Positions 37,082 through 47,202 are shown, counted from the stretch's first letter. The stretch: 64,000 bases of DNA from Achromobacter marplatensis (GCF_002209535.1 NZ_NJIG01000007.1:62001-126000); one strand, 5' to 3'. Numbers and translations are program-made. The notes: generated by a model not told the origin, from the sequence alone.

Positions 37082-40000
37082 ATGACCTCGCTGCAAGATC
37101 TCCCGAAGCCGGGCCGCCACGGCCTCCGGTTCCCCTGGCTTGCCGTCCTGTTGCAGGCCGGACTATCGACGCTATATGTGTTCGGCCGGCCGGGCTACGC
37201 CCAGTCGGAGCCGCTGTCCTACGTCAACCGCGGCGCGGACGGCACCTGCTGCTCTAGCGGCGGTTACCCGAACAACGGCCACGACGGCCAATGGGCCCCC
37301 TCGGACTTCGTCCACCAGGACAGCAACCAGCGCATCAACGCGACGGCGCCCGGCCAGACCGGCATCCTTATCGATGTCAGCGGCGGCCGTGGCGGCAACG
37401 GACGGGATTCCGACCCGAATCATTGGGGCGGCAACGGCGGTGGCGGGCGGATCATCGATTACACCCTGGCGACCAGTTCCGTCACCGCCACCGGCCGCGG
37501 CATCGACCTGTATTCGGCCGGCGGCAGCGGCGGCCTGTGGGGCAATGCCGACGGGCCGAACGGCGGCTATGGCATCGGCGGCGACGGCCACCGCGCTGGG
37601 GTCACGCTGAACAACGCCACCGTCATCGGCACCGGCTTCGGCGTCGCCGTCCAATCCTGGGGCGGCGCGGGGTCCGACAGCGGGATCGTCGGCGGGTTCG
37701 GCGGCGCGGACAACGCCGGCCACGGCGGCAGCGCGGGCGACGCGTACGTGACCTTGCAGGGCAGCACATCGATCACCGCACGCGGCCCCGGGCCCGACGA
37801 CGTCAGCGCGGCCGTCGGCCTGATCTCGTCGGGCGGCAGCGGTGGCACCGGTTCGCGCAGCGGCGACTTCGGGGGGCACGTCAATGCCGGACGGGGCGGG
37901 GACGCGTCGACCATCACGTTCGTATCGTCGGCGGGGTCATCGGTCACCGGCCAGGGCGATGGCGTGTATGGCGTGATCGCCCGTTCCATCGGCGGCAATG
38001 CGTCGACTGCGAACGAGGTCAATACGCAAGCCGCGGCGGGCGGCAACGCCGGCCAGGTCAACATCACCAACGGCGGCACGATCACCACGACCGGCAACCG
38101 CGGAATCGGCGTCTACGCGCTGACGCAAGGCGGCAATGGCGGCAACGGCGGTGACGGATCGTGGGCAGGCGGCCACAACGGCGCCGCGGGCGGCACGCCT
38201 GGCGCCATCACCATCACCAATACCGGAACGATCACAACGGGCGCGACCGGCACCGTCGGTGCAAAAGGCATCGTGGCCAGCGTGCTGGGCGGCGAGGGCG
38301 GGCCTGGCGGTGCCAGCGGCACCTTCGGCCCGGGCGGCAACGGCGGCGCAGGCGCTGTCGCCGGCCAGGCGATCACCATCGCCAACGCGGGGACCATCAG
38401 CACCTTCGGCAACGACGCCGCGGCCGTCGTCGCCAATAGCGCGGGCGGCGGCGGCGGGATGGCGTCGTCCAGCAACGGCATCATCGGCGTGGGCGGTGGC
38501 CATGGCGGGGCGGGCGGCGCTGGCGGCGGCGTGGCAATGACGAATACCGGTGACATCGACACGTCCGGCGACCACAGCGCCGCCGTGATCCTGCAGAGCA
38601 TCGGCGGCGGCGGCGGCATTGGCGGTGACGCCAACGCCACCGGCGTCATCGCCACCGTCGCGATCGGCGGCACGGGCGGCGCAGCCGGCAACGGCGGCCT
38701 GATCCAGTTCTCGTCGCAAGGCAAGATCCTGACGCGCGCGGCCAATGCCGCCGGCGTCGTCCTCCAGAGCATCGGTGGCGGCGGCGGCAGCGGCGGGTCG
38801 GCCAATGCCGTGGGCGTAGGCGTCGGGCTGAACGTGACGGTGGCGACCGGCGGCCAGGGCGGCAATGGCGGTTCTGCGGGCACCGTGTCGTTCACGCAGG
38901 CAAGCCAGGGCGCCATCACGACGCTGGGCGCGCAGAGCAACGGCGTGCTGGCACAAAGCATCGGTGGTGGCGGCGGCAACGGCGGGGTGGCCAACTCCCG
39001 CGCCATCACGATCGCACCGCAGGTGGGCGACAACCCCAGCGGCACCGTCACGCTGACGGTCTCCAACGGTGGCGCAGGGCAAGGAGCGGGCAACGGCGGC
39101 ACGGTCGTCTTCGCCAACGATGGGACGATCAGCACAGCCGCCGCGCAGAGCAACGGCGTGGTGGCGCAAAGCATCGGCGGCAGCGGCGGCAACGGCGGCG
39201 GCGTCCTGGCGCCCGTCAAGACACCGACCATCGGCAACTCGCTGATCGACCTGCAGTTAAGCGTGCGGCATGGCGCCCAAGGCGGCAAGGGCGGCAATGG
39301 CGGCTGGGTGAATGCGGGCAATTCCGGCACCGGCACCCTCTCCACGCTGGGCACGGGCTCAGCCGGCATCGTGGCGCAGAGCATTGGCGGTGGCGGCGGC
39401 AACGGCGGCATCGTCCAGGCACAAGACGCCAATTCCTTCAACGACATCCTGGGTTCGCCCGCCAACCTGGCCGGCCTGCTGGACAAGGCGGCCAGCTGGC
39501 TGGAAAGCGGTCCGCAAGTGGCGTTCAGCAAAGCCGTCAGCCTGTCCGTGGGCGTGACGACCGGCGGCAATGGCGGCGACGGCGGGGCGGCAAACGCCTT
39601 CACCGTCCGCAATGACGGCGCCATTACGACGAAGGGCGATCATGCGCCCGGCATCCTTGCGCAGAGTATCGGCGGCGGCGGCGGCAACGCCGGCATGATC
39701 GATTCGGCCGGGGCATCCAGCCTGCTATCCAGTATCGACGCCCTGATCAAAGCCGCCGAATCGGGTGTGCAGAACGTCTTCACCGTTGCGCTCCCGCAAA
39801 CCAATATCACCCACCAAACCGGCGGCAGCGGCGGCGTCGGTGGCTCGGGCGGCGGCTCGGCGTCCAGCCCGAGCCTCGTCGTGAACACCGGAACGGTCGC
39901 CACGCAAGGCAAGGGGTCAGCGGGCATCGTGGCGCAGAGCATCGGCGGCGGCGGTGGCCGCAGCACGGCCAGCGGACAGGACCTGCAAGCGGTCGTCTCC

Positions 40001-43000
40001 GCCGCGGCTGGCGACACCAGCCCCGAGATCATCGACAAGATCACGCGCATCATCAATATCCTGGGCACCAAAGGCGGCTCCCTGCTGGGCTCCCTCATCA
40101 ATGTGCGCAATGGCGGCCTGGACGGCGCGAACGGCGCGGGCGGCGTGGTCACGGTCGACGCCAGCGCCTCGACCAGCCGGATCACCACGCAAGGCGTCCA
40201 GGCGCCCGGCATCCTGGCCCAGAGCGTGGGCGGGGGTGGCGGCCTATCAGTCGTCGACCAGCCGCTTTTCCTGTCCAGCGCCACCACCGCGACGATGGCG
40301 TTGGGGGTGGCGGGCGACCAAGGCCAAGGCGCCCAGCTGAGCATGGGCGGCGCCGTCAACGTCATCCATGGCGGCACGCTGGGCACCAACGCGGCGGGCT
40401 CCGCCGGGATCATCGCGCAAAGTGTCGGCGGCGGCGGCGGCCTGGGCGCACTTTCCCTGCGCAATGCCAGTCAGGCCGTGATGACGCAGACCGCCACGCT
40501 GGCGATCACGCTTGGCAGCGAGCATCCGACGAACGGCTTCGGAGGATCGAACTTCTCGCTGGTGCCGGGCGGCGCCGTGAACGTCGCCAACAACACCGGC
40601 CGCATCGTGACCCAAGGGGCGTTCTCGCCGGGGATACTGGCGCAAAGCGTGGGCGGCGGCGGCGGGGTGGCCACGGTGTCGTCCGGCGCGTCGCTCGGCA
40701 GTGTCGACATTCAGCTGGGCAGCATCGCGACCAATACCTTCGGCCCCACGCCTACCACGGTCACCGGTGATGGCGGCAACGTCACCGTCGCCAACACCGG
40801 GGGCAGCATCGCCACCTACGGTGCCCTGTCCTTCGGCGTGCTGGCGCAGAGCATCGGCGGCGGCGGCGGCCTGGTCACGATCGACAACGGCGTCACGCCA
40901 GTGGCAAACGCCGCGAACGTCACCTTCGGCGCAAACTCGCCGATGCGTGGCGCCGCCGGCACGGTCACCGTCACGCAAGACGTCGGCGGCAGCCTGTTCA
41001 CGGCCGGCACGAATTCGCACGGCATCGTGGCGCAAAGCGTGGGCGGCGGCGGCGGCATCGCTGGGTTGGCCACCCAGCCCGGTCTGACGACGCTAAAGCC
41101 TGTGGCGTCTTCCACCGAAGACGGCGACGGCAACACCGTCAACCTGAGCATCCAAGGCACTGTCGCAACGTCGGGCAATGGCGCCGCCGGCATTCTGGCG
41201 CAAAGCGTGGGTGGCGGCGGCGGCTTGGCCGGCGACCAGTCCTCGGCGCTTTACACGACCAGCCTCATCCAGAGCGCCGGACTCACTGGCGGCATCGGCG
41301 TCGGCAGTGCCGTCAACGTGACCATCGGCACAGGAGGCACCGTCCAGACCGCCGGCGCCAACGCACCCGCGATCCTGGCCATGAGCGTGGGCGGCGGCGG
41401 CGTCTTCAAGGACGGCACGCTCTACCAATACAGCACGCCCAACAACGCCGTGACGTACGGCGGACCGGTAACCATCGATATCGGCCAGGCCGCGCACGTG
41501 ATCACGACAGGCGCCAATTCGCCCGCCATCGTGGCCATCAGCAATGGCGCAAACGGCGGCGGCCGCCCGATTGCGGTCAACGTGGGTCCGAGCGCGCTGC
41601 TCAGCGCCAACAGCACGTCCGGGACGGCCATTCTTGCCGTCGCCCCGTTGGCCAGCACCAGCATCACCAATGCCGGCACCATCCAGGCCAAGACCGCTAT
41701 CGACACCTCGGGCCAGACCACCGTCAACAACACGGGAACCGTGGCGGGCGATGTGGTGATGGGCAGCGGCAGCACGTTCAACAACCAGGCCGGCGCCAGC
41801 CTGTACAGCGGCGCGCGCTTGCAGGGCGACTTGAACAACGCCGGCATCCTGAACCCGGGCGGGCCGGGCACCTATACCGCGACACGCCTAACCGGCACGC
41901 TGAACAACACGGGCACCTACCGGCCAGACCTGGACTTTGGCGACCACAACAGCGATTTCATTTCCGTGTCGGGCGCATCGACCTTCGCAGGCATCGTCAA
42001 GCCGGTGTTGCGCAACCCCGTGAAGAACGTCTGGCTGGGCATCGGCCATTTCGATGCGCCGCAAACCAGCATCCCGGCCACCGCCAGCGACAGCCCGCTG
42101 TTCCAGTATGCAATCAAGAACAACGGCGCCGGCGCCTTGCGTGACCCGCTGATTTCCGTCGACGCCAATTTCACGCCGTCGGCGCTGCCGATCAGCGCAG
42201 ACCGCATCAGCATCGCGAACTCGCTGCAAGGGCTGTGGAACCAGGGCAATAGAAGCACCGCGTCCCTGTTCGACAAATTCACCGGCATCCAGACGGCCGA
42301 ACAATACCGCGACGCGCTGAACGGCGTCGCGCACGACGGGCAATTCGCCCGCGCCTCCAATCAGATGCATGCGTCGTACGCCTCGATGAACCGCATGATG
42401 AGCTGCCCGGGCTTTGTCGGCGAAAGCACGATCCTGCGCGAAGGCAATTGCGTGTGGTCACGCCTGGACACGAACTGGACGCAACGCGAAGGCACGTCGA
42501 ATGACCAGGGGTACCGCATCCGGCAGACGGCACTGACCCTTGGCGCACAGCGCGAGGTCGCCACCAACTGGTTCCTGGGGGGATCGCTCAGCTATACCTA
42601 CGGCAAGACCACGTCGTCCTCCGACCTGTCCGGCAACAGCGACACCTTTGCCGGCGGCTTGGCCCTGAAGTACAACAACGCGCCGTGGCAGATCGCGCTT
42701 GCCGTGCATGGCGGCGTCGAGAAAAGCAGAATGTCGCGCGGTACGCTGGACGGCGTGGCCAAGAGCAAGCCCGATTCGTCCTTTCTTGCGGCGCGGTGGC
42801 GCACTGCCTATGAATTCAGCCAGCCGTCCTGGTACCTGCGCCCGTACGTGGATGTGGACGTAAACCACATTCGCCAGGACGGCTATCGGGAACAAGGCCC
42901 CAGCGTATTCAACCTGAAGGTACGCGGCAACGACACGACGTCGCTCATGGTCTCACCCATGATCGAAATCGGCGGGCGCCATGACCTGGACAACGGCGCG

Positions 43001-43255
43001 ACCTTGCGATCCTATGCGGCCGCCGGGATGAGCTTTTTGAGTGGCGGCGACGTGGTGACGACCATGCAGCTAAGCGGGTTCAACACGACGCCGTTCTCGT
43101 TGAAGTCCGGCATGCCGAAAACCTACGGCAACCTGTCGGCCGGCCTGGAATACGTCACGCCCAAGGGCATGGAACTGAAGACGGAATACGCGCTGCGCGG
43201 CAACGGGCAATACCGTGACCAGTCGCTGACGCTGCGCGCCGCCTACCGCTTTTGA
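37082..43255 (+). CDS. Very large Gly-rich autotransporter (type Va secretion)
   Basis: About 2,057 residues. The N-terminal export signal (FPWLAVLLQAGLSTLYVFG, cleavage near GYAQS) is followed by a roughly 1,500-residue passenger made of Gly-rich modules. Each module ends in a phrase like GIVAQSIGGGGG, predicted to form a long beta-helix outside the cell. A linker and a C-terminal 12-strand barrel (about the last 290 residues) end in AYRF, the terminal aromatic expected for BAM insertion. Two cysteines (SCPGF and GNCVW) sit before the barrel, and an unusual CC pair lies near the mature N-terminus (GTCCSSGGYP). A role in adhesion or biofilm is inferred from the type. ATG 37082 lacks a good Shine-Dalgarno; the frame is open to TTG 37013. 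Confidence 0.92.
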   Translation: MTSLQDLPKPGRHGLRFPWLAVLLQAGLSTLYVFGRPGYAQSEPLSYVNRGADGTCCSSGGYPNNGHDGQWAPSDFVHQDSNQRINATAPGQTGILIDVSGGRGGNGRDSDPNHWGGNGGGGRIIDYTLATSSVTATGRGIDLYSAGGSGGLWGNADGPNGGYGIGGDGHRAGVTLNNATVIGTGFGVAVQSWGGAGSDSGIVGGFGGADNAGHGGSAGDAYVTLQGSTSITARGPGPDDVSAAVGLISSGGSGGTGSRSGDFGGHVNAGRGGDASTITFVSSAGSSVTGQGDGVYGVIARSIGGNASTANEVNTQAAAGGNAGQVNITNGGTITTTGNRGIGVYALTQGGNGGNGGDGSWAGGHNGAAGGTPGAITITNTGTITTGATGTVGAKGIVASVLGGEGGPGGASGTFGPGGNGGAGAVAGQAITIANAGTISTFGNDAAAVVANSAGGGGGMASSSNGIIGVGGGHGGAGGAGGGVAMTNTGDIDTSGDHSAAVILQSIGGGGGIGGDANATGVIATVAIGGTGGAAGNGGLIQFSSQGKILTRAANAAGVVLQSIGGGGGSGGSANAVGVGVGLNVTVATGGQGGNGGSAGTVSFTQASQGAITTLGAQSNGVLAQSIGGGGGNGGVANSRAITIAPQVGDNPSGTVTLTVSNGGAGQGAGNGGTVVFANDGTISTAAAQSNGVVAQSIGGSGGNGGGVLAPVKTPTIGNSLIDLQLSVRHGAQGGKGGNGGWVNAGNSGTGTLSTLGTGSAGIVAQSIGGGGGNGGIVQAQDANSFNDILGSPANLAGLLDKAASWLESGPQVAFSKAVSLSVGVTTGGNGGDGGAANAFTVRNDGAITTKGDHAPGILAQSIGGGGGNAGMIDSAGASSLLSSIDALIKAAESGVQNVFTVALPQTNITHQTGGSGGVGGSGGGSASSPSLVVNTGTVATQGKGSAGIVAQSIGGGGGRSTASGQDLQAVVSAAAGDTSPEIIDKITRIINILGTKGGSLLGSLINVRNGGLDGANGAGGVVTVDASASTSRITTQGVQAPGILAQSVGGGGGLSVVDQPLFLSSATTATMALGVAGDQGQGAQLSMGGAVNVIHGGTLGTNAAGSAGIIAQSVGGGGGLGALSLRNASQAVMTQTATLAITLGSEHPTNGFGGSNFSLVPGGAVNVANNTGRIVTQGAFSPGILAQSVGGGGGVATVSSGASLGSVDIQLGSIATNTFGPTPTTVTGDGGNVTVANTGGSIATYGALSFGVLAQSIGGGGGLVTIDNGVTPVANAANVTFGANSPMRGAAGTVTVTQDVGGSLFTAGTNSHGIVAQSVGGGGGIAGLATQPGLTTLKPVASSTEDGDGNTVNLSIQGTVATSGNGAAGILAQSVGGGGGLAGDQSSALYTTSLIQSAGLTGGIGVGSAVNVTIGTGGTVQTAGANAPAILAMSVGGGGVFKDGTLYQYSTPNNAVTYGGPVTIDIGQAAHVITTGANSPAIVAISNGANGGGRPIAVNVGPSALLSANSTSGTAILAVAPLASTSITNAGTIQAKTAIDTSGQTTVNNTGTVAGDVVMGSGSTFNNQAGASLYSGARLQGDLNNAGILNPGGPGTYTATRLTGTLNNTGTYRPDLDFGDHNSDFISVSGASTFAGIVKPVLRNPVKNVWLGIGHFDAPQTSIPATASDSPLFQYAIKNNGAGALRDPLISVDANFTPSALPISADRISIANSLQGLWNQGNRSTASLFDKFTGIQTAEQYRDALNGVAHDGQFARASNQMHASYASMNRMMSCPGFVGESTILREGNCVWSRLDTNWTQREGTSNDQGYRIRQTALTLGAQREVATNWFLGGSLSYTYGKTTSSSDLSGNSDTFAGGLALKYNNAPWQIALAVHGGVEKSRMSRGTLDGVAKSKPDSSFLAARWRTAYEFSQPSWYLRPYVDVDVNHIRQDGYREQGPSVFNLKVRGNDTTSLMVSPMIEIGGRHDLDNGATLRSYAAAGMSFLSGGDVVTTMQLSGFNTTPFSLKSGMPKTYGNLSAGLEYVTPKGMELKTEYALRGNGQYRDQSLTLRAAYRF
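38439..41410 (+). repeat. Tandem degenerate coding repeats in the autotransporter passenger
   Basis: About 15 modules, spaced some 160-290 bp apart, each encoding a (T..G..)(S/A).G(I/V)(L/V)AQS(I/V)GGGGG core. Clear copies start near 38593, 38765, 38950, 39166, 39367, 39658, 39927, 40209, 40410, 40635, 40842, 41023 and 41189. Earlier, more diverged modules extend back to about 37640. Nucleotide identity is highest at the CAGAGCATCGGCGGCGGC core, so recombination between modules is possible. Confidence 0.8.
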
Positions 43256-43278
43256 GCGGACGGCAGGCGGGGCCGCAG

Positions 43279-44856
43279 CTACTTTCGGGTCCAGCGCCCC
43301 AAGCCATTGTCGTCGTAGAACTTGATGTCGAACCCGCTGGCCTTGCCCTGATCCGTCTTGAAGACGATGGACGCCAGCGAGTCGACCAGATCCGCCTCGC
43401 CTGCCGGCGCGAAGGCGAAGGTATCGCCATCCCAGTGCTTGACCGGAAAACGCATGCCCTTGGGGCCCAGCACCAGGACCAGGCCGCCATCGGCTTGCTG
43501 GATGTCGGCGGCGCCGTAGTACGGGTTTTCGAAGCGGCCCACGTACGCCGTCAATACCTTCGCCGGCGCAGGCTTGGCGGGCCTGGCCTGCGCGGAAAGA
43601 TCCGCTTGCGGTTCGAAGAAACCCTTCATCGCGCCGTTATAGGCCGCGAACCAGTCGCGCGTCGGCTTGCCGTACAACGCCGTGTCGATGAACGACGCCG
43701 CCACGGACTCGGCCGCGCCCACGGGCGCGCCGTTCGTCAGCACCACGATGCCGATGCCGGCGGACGGCACGATCCTGAACGTCGTGCCCGTGCCCATCAG
43801 GAAGGCGCCCGAATGCCCCATGGACGGCCTCCCGCCCAACTCGGTATTGACGTTGAAGCCATAGCCGTAAAAACCGGAACGCGAATTCAGGTCGTGCGCC
43901 CGCGCGGAAAACGCCTGGGCGGTCAGCGCGGGCAGCAGGGCGCCGGCGGCGATCATCGGCTTGCCTTGATACTGGCCATCGGCAAGCAGCAGCTTGATCC
44001 ATTGCGCCATATCGACCACCGTCGATGACGCGCCGCCGGCGGGCGCCTGTTGATCTGCGTCGCGCTGCCCCAGGGGCACGAACACGCCCTTCTGGTAGCC
44101 GTGCAGCACTGCGCGGTTGTCGCGCGCCATGAAATCGCTGAACCGATAGCTCGTCGCCGTCATCCCCAGCGGTTTGAACAGCAAATCATCGGCCAGTCCG
44201 TCCCAGGGGCGGCCCGCGGCGCGTGCCACGGCCTCGGCGCCGATCGTCGTGCTGAAGTTCGCGTAGTGATAGGACGTCCGGAAGGCGTCCAGCGGCAACA
44301 GGCGCAGGCGGGCAATGACGTCGCTGCGCGTAAAGCCCAGGTCTTCAAGGTCGTCGCCGGCCGTGCCCGGCAAACCGGATCGATGCGCGAAGAAATCCCC
44401 GATGGTGGCGTGCTCCGACACATAGGCATTGCTCAGCCTGAAGTCCGGCAGATACCGCGCGACCGGGGCGTCCCAGGCCACGGTGCCTTTGGACACTTCA
44501 ATCGCCGCCACCGTCGCCGACAGCGACTTGGAGATCGAGGCGATCTGGAACACGGTCTGCGCATCCACGGGCGCATCCTTGCCCGCCTCGCGCGTGCCGT
44601 AGCCTTGCGCCAGCACCGTCTTGCCGTCGATGACCACGGCGACGGCCAGGCCGGGCACCTGGCTGCGCTTCATGATGTCTTCGACGATGCGCGGCAGGTC
44701 TTCGACCGCGCGCTCCTTGCTGCCCTTCGGGATCGCGACGGCGTCGGCCGGCGGATTGGGCGCGCTTTCAATGGCCACCGGCTGCGACCACGCCGTCATG
44801 GATGCGCCAAGCGCCAGAACGCATGCGCCGGCAATAAGTGATGGTTTGCTTGTCAT
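43279..44856 (-). CDS. Class-C beta-lactamase-related serine hydrolase with C-terminal DUF3471-like domain
   Basis: 525-residue exported protein (signal peptide MTSKPSLIAGACVLALGASM, cleavage near AWSQP). The penicillin-binding fold motifs are present: SISK (nucleophile Ser and Lys), YAN (in YHYANFS) and HSG (GHSGAF) in place of KTG. The last 110 residues (YVGRFENPYYGAADIQ onward) form the lipocalin-like domain often fused to these hydrolases. It could be a peptidase or esterase; true beta-lactamase activity is less likely. Third gene of the ampH operon, 7 bp after the outer-membrane gene. ATG 44856 has a GAGGGAA Shine-Dalgarno. Confidence 0.88.
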   Translation of the reverse strand: MTSKPSLIAGACVLALGASMTAWSQPVAIESAPNPPADAVAIPKGSKERAVEDLPRIVEDIMKRSQVPGLAVAVVIDGKTVLAQGYGTREAGKDAPVDAQTVFQIASISKSLSATVAAIEVSKGTVAWDAPVARYLPDFRLSNAYVSEHATIGDFFAHRSGLPGTAGDDLEDLGFTRSDVIARLRLLPLDAFRTSYHYANFSTTIGAEAVARAAGRPWDGLADDLLFKPLGMTATSYRFSDFMARDNRAVLHGYQKGVFVPLGQRDADQQAPAGGASSTVVDMAQWIKLLLADGQYQGKPMIAAGALLPALTAQAFSARAHDLNSRSGFYGYGFNVNTELGGRPSMGHSGAFLMGTGTTFRIVPSAGIGIVVLTNGAPVGAAESVAASFIDTALYGKPTRDWFAAYNGAMKGFFEPQADLSAQARPAKPAPAKVLTAYVGRFENPYYGAADIQQADGGLVLVLGPKGMRFPVKHWDGDTFAFAPAGEADLVDSLASIVFKTDQGKASGFDIKFYDDNGLGRWTRK

Positions 44857-44863
44857 GGTTCCC

Positions 44864-46033
44864 TCAGAATCCCGCTTGATAAGCGATGCGAAAAACACCC
44901 TGGTTGATGCGTGTGGTCTGGTCGCGCTGATGCGTCAACCCCGCCTGCACGATGAAGCCGATCGGCGTCACGTAGGTGACCGCGCCTGAAAGCGCCCAAT
45001 CCACGTCATCCTTGAGCCCGAACTGCGCCAGCTTCTGTTCGCTGCCCGATAGCTTGCGCACGGCGGCGGTCGCGGTCAGCTGCCAGCGGTCGCGCGAAAA
45101 CGACAGCGACGTCACGCCATTGCCGTTGGACACCGGCGCGCCCCGGAAGGCGCTGGAAAACGTCGCCTCGTTGAACCAGCCGAGGTTCCACGAATTGCCC
45201 AGGGGCGCGTCGTAGCGCAGCCGTGCAGACACCGTGTTGGCGCTTTCGCCCTGGTTCGGGTCGAGGTGCAGGCGGCCGGCATCTACCCCGCCCGACAAGC
45301 GCTCCAGCCCGGGCAGATCACGAAAATCGTATGACAGGATGAACGACTTCATCTGGTCGCTGAACGCGGGCGGCTGGTCCGGCCGGATGAAACCATCGTC
45401 CAGGCTCAGCCGGTGGTTCAAGCCGGTGTCGTCGCGCTTGAACAGCACTGCGGCGACCGAGTGCGTTCCCTGGCCTGCCGTATCGAAGGTGTAGCGTCCG
45501 CCCACGCCGATCGATCCGCGGAACTCCGAGTTCTCGTTGAAGCCGCTATACAGGCCATCAATGACGTGCCAGGCGTCGCCGAAGCCCAGGTCCATCTTCC
45601 CGCCATACAGCGCGTAGTTGTCGGCGGTGTAGGCGGCAAACAGGTTGTCCAGGTCCGCGCCCAGGTCGGAAAACGCGTTGTCTTTCGTTTCGTTGGTCGA
45701 CGAGTTGAACGTCGCCTTCGTGCGGATCGAGAATTCGCGCGTCAGCTGCAAGACCAGCGCGGCTTCCGCCGTCGGCTGCACGCTGCTCCAATGCGAGCGC
45801 GGAATCTGCCCGTTGTCGTCCTTGATCCCGAAGAAACCGGTATACCCCGTCATCAGCAGAAAACGGCCGTTCAAACGGGGATACGTGTCTTGCCCGTCGC
45901 CCAATTCGCTATAGGGAGTAAGGAAGATCTCCGTCTTGAAAATGTCCCTGGCCTCTTGCGCCGACGCGCCCTGCACGACGCATGCCGCCAAGATCGCAGC
46001 GCTGCAGAGCGATAGTCCGATACGCTTGCCCAT
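44864..46033 (-). CDS. Outer-membrane beta-barrel (porin-like) protein
   Basis: 389 residues with a signal peptide (RIGLSLCSAAILAACVVQGA, cleavage near ASAQ). The mature part alternates hydrophobic and polar residues with many aromatic-ended strands (for example GRFLLMTGYTGFFG and GVFRIAYQAGF) and ends in Phe, as BAM substrates do. I cannot place it in a named porin family. It lies between ampH and the serine hydrolase in one operon (gaps of 23 and 7 bp), so it may serve uptake or release of peptidoglycan or peptide fragments. ATG 46033 is favoured; an ATG/GTG at 46060 overlapping ampH is possible. Confidence 0.8.
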   Translation of the reverse strand: MGKRIGLSLCSAAILAACVVQGASAQEARDIFKTEIFLTPYSELGDGQDTYPRLNGRFLLMTGYTGFFGIKDDNGQIPRSHWSSVQPTAEAALVLQLTREFSIRTKATFNSSTNETKDNAFSDLGADLDNLFAAYTADNYALYGGKMDLGFGDAWHVIDGLYSGFNENSEFRGSIGVGGRYTFDTAGQGTHSVAAVLFKRDDTGLNHRLSLDDGFIRPDQPPAFSDQMKSFILSYDFRDLPGLERLSGGVDAGRLHLDPNQGESANTVSARLRYDAPLGNSWNLGWFNEATFSSAFRGAPVSNGNGVTSLSFSRDRWQLTATAAVRKLSGSEQKLAQFGLKDDVDWALSGAVTYVTPIGFIVQAGLTHQRDQTTRINQGVFRIAYQAGF

Positions 46034-46056
46034 GGCCGTCCACAAGCCTGACCCGA

Positions 46057-47202
46057 TCACCGCGCCAGCTCGGCCGCCAGTTCGCGTACCTGGGAATGGA
46101 TGTTGCCGAACATCGCAAAGTTCACGCGGCTGGCCACGACAAACACGCCCAGGTCACGGTTCGGCGACAACACGGCATAGCTCATGAAGCCGCCCAGCCC
46201 GCCGCTCTTGCCCAGCAGCAGCGGCGAGCCGTTGCGCGGCAGCGTCACCACCCAGCCCAGTCCCATGCCGTCGGCGTCCGTCACTTCGGTGCCCACGACG
46301 GACTTCAGCCCGTCATACGGCAGCCACATCACGTGGTCCAGCGCGAACGCCTCCTGCGCCTGCTTGGCGCCGTCCAGATGCCAACGCATCCAGCGCGCCA
46401 TGTCCGAGGCTGTGGAATAGATGCCCGCGCTCGCGTACATCACGTCGGGCACCGTGGCGTTCGGGTCCGGCTTGCCGAACGGGTCCAGGCCCGTCATCAG
46501 CCGCTTCTTTTGCGCGTCGTTCAGCACATTGGTGGTATCGGCCAGGCCCGCAGGCTTGATGACCTCGTTGGCCAGCACCGTCGAATAGTCTGCTCCCCCC
46601 GCCTTCGCCAGCGCATCGCCCAGCAGGCCAAAGCCCAGGTTCGAATAGAGCGTGGTGGTGCCGGGCACGTAGGCCGGCTTATTGCCGCCGATCCATTTCC
46701 AGTAATAGGCGCGATCGAAGGCAGCGAAAGGGTTGTCGGACGGCTTGGCGTCCGGGTCGGGCAATTCGCGCGGCAGGCCGGCCGAATGCGTGGCCAGGTC
46801 CAGCAGCGTGATCGGGCGGCCATTCGTCTCGACGCGGGCATTGTCGGGCGCGTATTTCGCCAGCGGATCGGTCAGCTTCAGCTTGCCCTTGGCGGCCAGC
46901 GAGGCCAGCACGTCTGCGGCGAAGACCTTCGACACCGACGCGATCCTGAAGATGGAATTCGCGTTCGGTTCGACGCCATTGCCAGGCGCCGTCTCGCCAT
47001 ACCCCTGGATCACGATCTGGTCGCCGCGCACCACGGCGATGATCACGGCGGGTGCGCCCGAGTTCAGGTAAAGCTGCATGCCGGCCATGGACACGGCGTC
47101 CTGCAGGGCCAGGTCGGTCGCCCGCGCCGGGGACGCGCCCAGCATGCAGGCAGCCGACAACGCCAGAAGGGTAAAGCGGGAAAAAAGGCGGGACGCCAGC
47201 AT
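46057..47202 (-). CDS. ampH: AmpH-type D-alanyl-D-alanine carboxypeptidase/endopeptidase
   Basis: 381-residue periplasmic penicillin-binding-fold protein, close to the size of E. coli AmpH. The signal peptide is FSRFTLLALSAACMLGA (cleavage after ARA). The motifs are SVSK (nucleophile), YSN (in TLYSNLGFGLLGDAL) and KSGG in the GKSGGLGGFMSY segment, the AmpH form of KTG. It trims and cuts peptidoglycan cross-links. It is the first gene of a three-gene minus-strand operon. ATG 47202 has a GAGAGAA Shine-Dalgarno; the frame is open to 47532 without homology. A GAF-LytTR regulator ends 140 bp upstream on the same strand. Confidence 0.9.
   Translation of the reverse strand: MLASRLFSRFTLLALSAACMLGASPARATDLALQDAVSMAGMQLYLNSGAPAVIIAVVRGDQIVIQGYGETAPGNGVEPNANSIFRIASVSKVFAADVLASLAAKGKLKLTDPLAKYAPDNARVETNGRPITLLDLATHSAGLPRELPDPDAKPSDNPFAAFDRAYYWKWIGGNKPAYVPGTTTLYSNLGFGLLGDALAKAGGADYSTVLANEVIKPAGLADTTNVLNDAQKKRLMTGLDPFGKPDPNATVPDVMYASAGIYSTASDMARWMRWHLDGAKQAQEAFALDHVMWLPYDGLKSVVGTEVTDADGMGLGWVVTLPRNGSPLLLGKSGGLGGFMSYAVLSPNRDLGVFVVASRVNFAMFGNIHSQVRELAAELAR

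Noticed and set aside
37937-41035. Several long open frames on the minus strand (up to about 500 codons) inside the autotransporter gene
   Set aside because: They come from GGC/GCC-rich repeats, are Pro/Ala/Arg-rich without domains, and mirror a clear autotransporter on the other strand.
38439-41410. Regularly spaced repeats that might suggest a CRISPR or tandem non-coding array
   Set aside because: Spacing is irregular (160-290 bp) and the repeats encode in-frame passenger modules.
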